A stretch of DNA of 20,551 bases from Oppiella nova (Eukaryota; Arthropoda; Arachnida; Sarcoptiformes; Oppiidae), in assembly GCA_905397405.1 (NCBI GenBank), contig CAJPVJ010000777.1, positions 1-20,551 of the forward strand, written 5' to 3'. Made by a program: the position numbers and the translations under genes. This document shows, piece by piece, positions 19,401-20,551 of this stretch (position 1 is the first letter of the stretch; every line of letters begins with the position of its first letter). A model generated the notes under the pieces. That model had not been told where the DNA came from. It saw nothing but the letters and a program-made list of their open reading frames with translations, and ran no database searches.

Positions 19401-20253
19401 TAATATTTTCTAATAACCAATTCCTTACTAATTGGTGGTTATATTAAATGTCTGGCGCACGCAATGTCATACCAATTGTCCTGTCCTTTACCACTACACC
19501 ATTTCCTCCTCGCCCTCCCAGTCCCTCAACAAACTATTGTCTATACACTTATTGATAGACATCTATAATTGATTGTACCAATCATATGAGAAAGTCATAT
19601 AAAATCAATATTTATAAAGTTCTGTAATATATTTCCAATGTGGTATACTTATTATATTATGTATACAGTACTGTACACTCTATAAGTAAATAGGCTTAAA
19701 ACAGATATGCTATAAATAAACTGATCCCGCAATTGGAAACATGTATTAAATATACCTTACCAGGCAATGTTGTGTAACCTCACCCTACAGTCTAGCTATT
19801 AATATAAGTAGACATTTACCCCCAAACTTGTTGTACAGTACAGTAGACCGGGACGTCCTTCACTCCATTGTTTTAAGATTTTGATGATTATATCGGTTGC
19901 AGTCGTATCCAAGACTAAGATAATACACCTCATAAATTGATAAAATGAACCTAGTTGCAAGTTTCCGATCAAACTATATCTCGCAATGTTTATTTAGTGA
20001 ATACAGTATGACTTGCTTTTGTAAAATATCAAAAGTGGCAATAAAAATGTATTTGTCATTCAATGTAACTATTAAACAGAGATTACTGTAGTATGGGTTC
20101 AATACTTGAATGAATTGAATGCAATGAAAACATTACGAAAAACACATGCTTTTTGGATTCAATACATTTCAACTATTTTGTACTTAAATTCACTGCTATT
20201 TACACAAAATTAGACACACTTTCCATGTAAGTATTGATATTAAATGTTATGTT

Positions 20254-20284
20254 AAACAATCATAATTAAATGTTATGATTGTTT
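20254..20284. repeat. Perfect 11-bp hairpin, present only in the right arm
   Basis: AAACAATCATA (20254-20264) and TATGATTGTTT (20274-20284) pair around a 9-nt loop. The left arm has a single copy of this segment at 14342-14360. Confidence 0.85.
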
Positions 20285-20423
20285 GAAAAAACCACGCTTA
20301 TCCAAAGCTTTATTTGTATCATACGACATAATGTTAACAAATTGTGTGATTAACTTTGTATTCATTTTGACAAGCTATATACAATTGAATTATATTTTTA
20401 ATTGCTTTTTAATACCAATTAAT

Positions 20424-20551
20424 TAAAAACTATAGAAAGTGCTGAAAAAGTTTATGATAATTTAGTTTCAATAAGTTTTTGTCTCAATTAAGTCTTAATT
20501 AATTTACTGTCTCTATATAACACGTATTTAACTGATTATACCTACCGTTCC
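20424..20551. other. Sequence beyond the right arm
   Basis: AT-rich, with no homology to the sequence outside the left arm and no ORF. Confidence 0.5.

Larger units (their letters stand above)
18282..20423. repeat. Right arm of the large inverted duplication
   Basis: The reverse counterpart of 14202-16305, 38 bp longer. Extra bases include a 24-nt insertion in lipocalin intron 4 and a fold-back insertion near 20250-20273. Homology runs from TTTGCC (18282) out to CCAATTAAT (20423). Beyond these points the sequences differ at once. Confidence 0.92.

Noticed and set aside
1-20551. CRISPR arrays, rRNA, transposase or reverse-transcriptase genes
   Set aside because: None seen on either strand; the content is eukaryotic with short introns.

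Overview
The window is nuclear DNA from an arthropod-like animal, most plausibly a mite (inference). It is very AT-rich. Genes are small and split by short GT-AG introns, mostly 50-100 nt. The content is typical of arthropods: a chitin-binding peritrophin, an ApoD-type lipocalin, a GM2-activator-like protein and a Tejas/TDRD5-like LOTUS-Tudor protein. There are no operons, Shine-Dalgarno sites or bacterial features. The species cannot be fixed from sequence alone.

Layout. 1-552 (-): 5' part of a secreted peritrophin, running off the left edge. 1475-4553 (-): a multi-exon gene whose first exon encodes a NYN (MARF1-type, PIN-like) nuclease domain. By a phase-compatible splice over a lysine-rich linker it appears to continue into a complete USP4/11/15-type deubiquitinase carried on one large exon. 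4819-5246 (-): an E2 ubiquitin-conjugating enzyme with a one-base deletion just before the catalytic Cys. 6284-7495 (-): an FBXO22-like F-box/FIST protein. A DUB, an E2 and an SCF substrate receptor thus lie in a row on one strand. 7780-10547 (+): three tandem two-exon genes for small Cys-rich secreted proteins with a GPI-type tail; only the middle copy is intact. 10792-11457 (-): GM2-activator-like lipid-binding protein. 12434-13651 (-): LOTUS + extended Tudor protein. 14202-20423: a large imperfect inverted duplication (arms about 2.1 kb, spacer about 2.0 kb), each arm holding a complete five-exon lipocalin gene; the two genes are divergent and nearly identical.

The most unusual object is the inferred NYN-USP fusion (885 aa if spliced as proposed). 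The USP exon has no usable in-frame ATG ahead of its Cys box, begins at a strong splice acceptor, and lies only 72 nt below the last codon of the NYN reading. No AATAAA or ATTAAA lies in between on the coding strand. Coupling a putative RNase domain to a deubiquitinase is an architecture I do not recognise.

The second is the lipocalin palindrome. Coding divergence is six bases in 603, introns and 3' flanks have diverged more, and one arm carries a fold-back (template-switch) insertion. Homology stops about 50 bp upstream of each ATG, so the two copies have different promoters.

All gene models here were built by hand from splice-site phase and protein-family conservation. No database search or RNA data were available.
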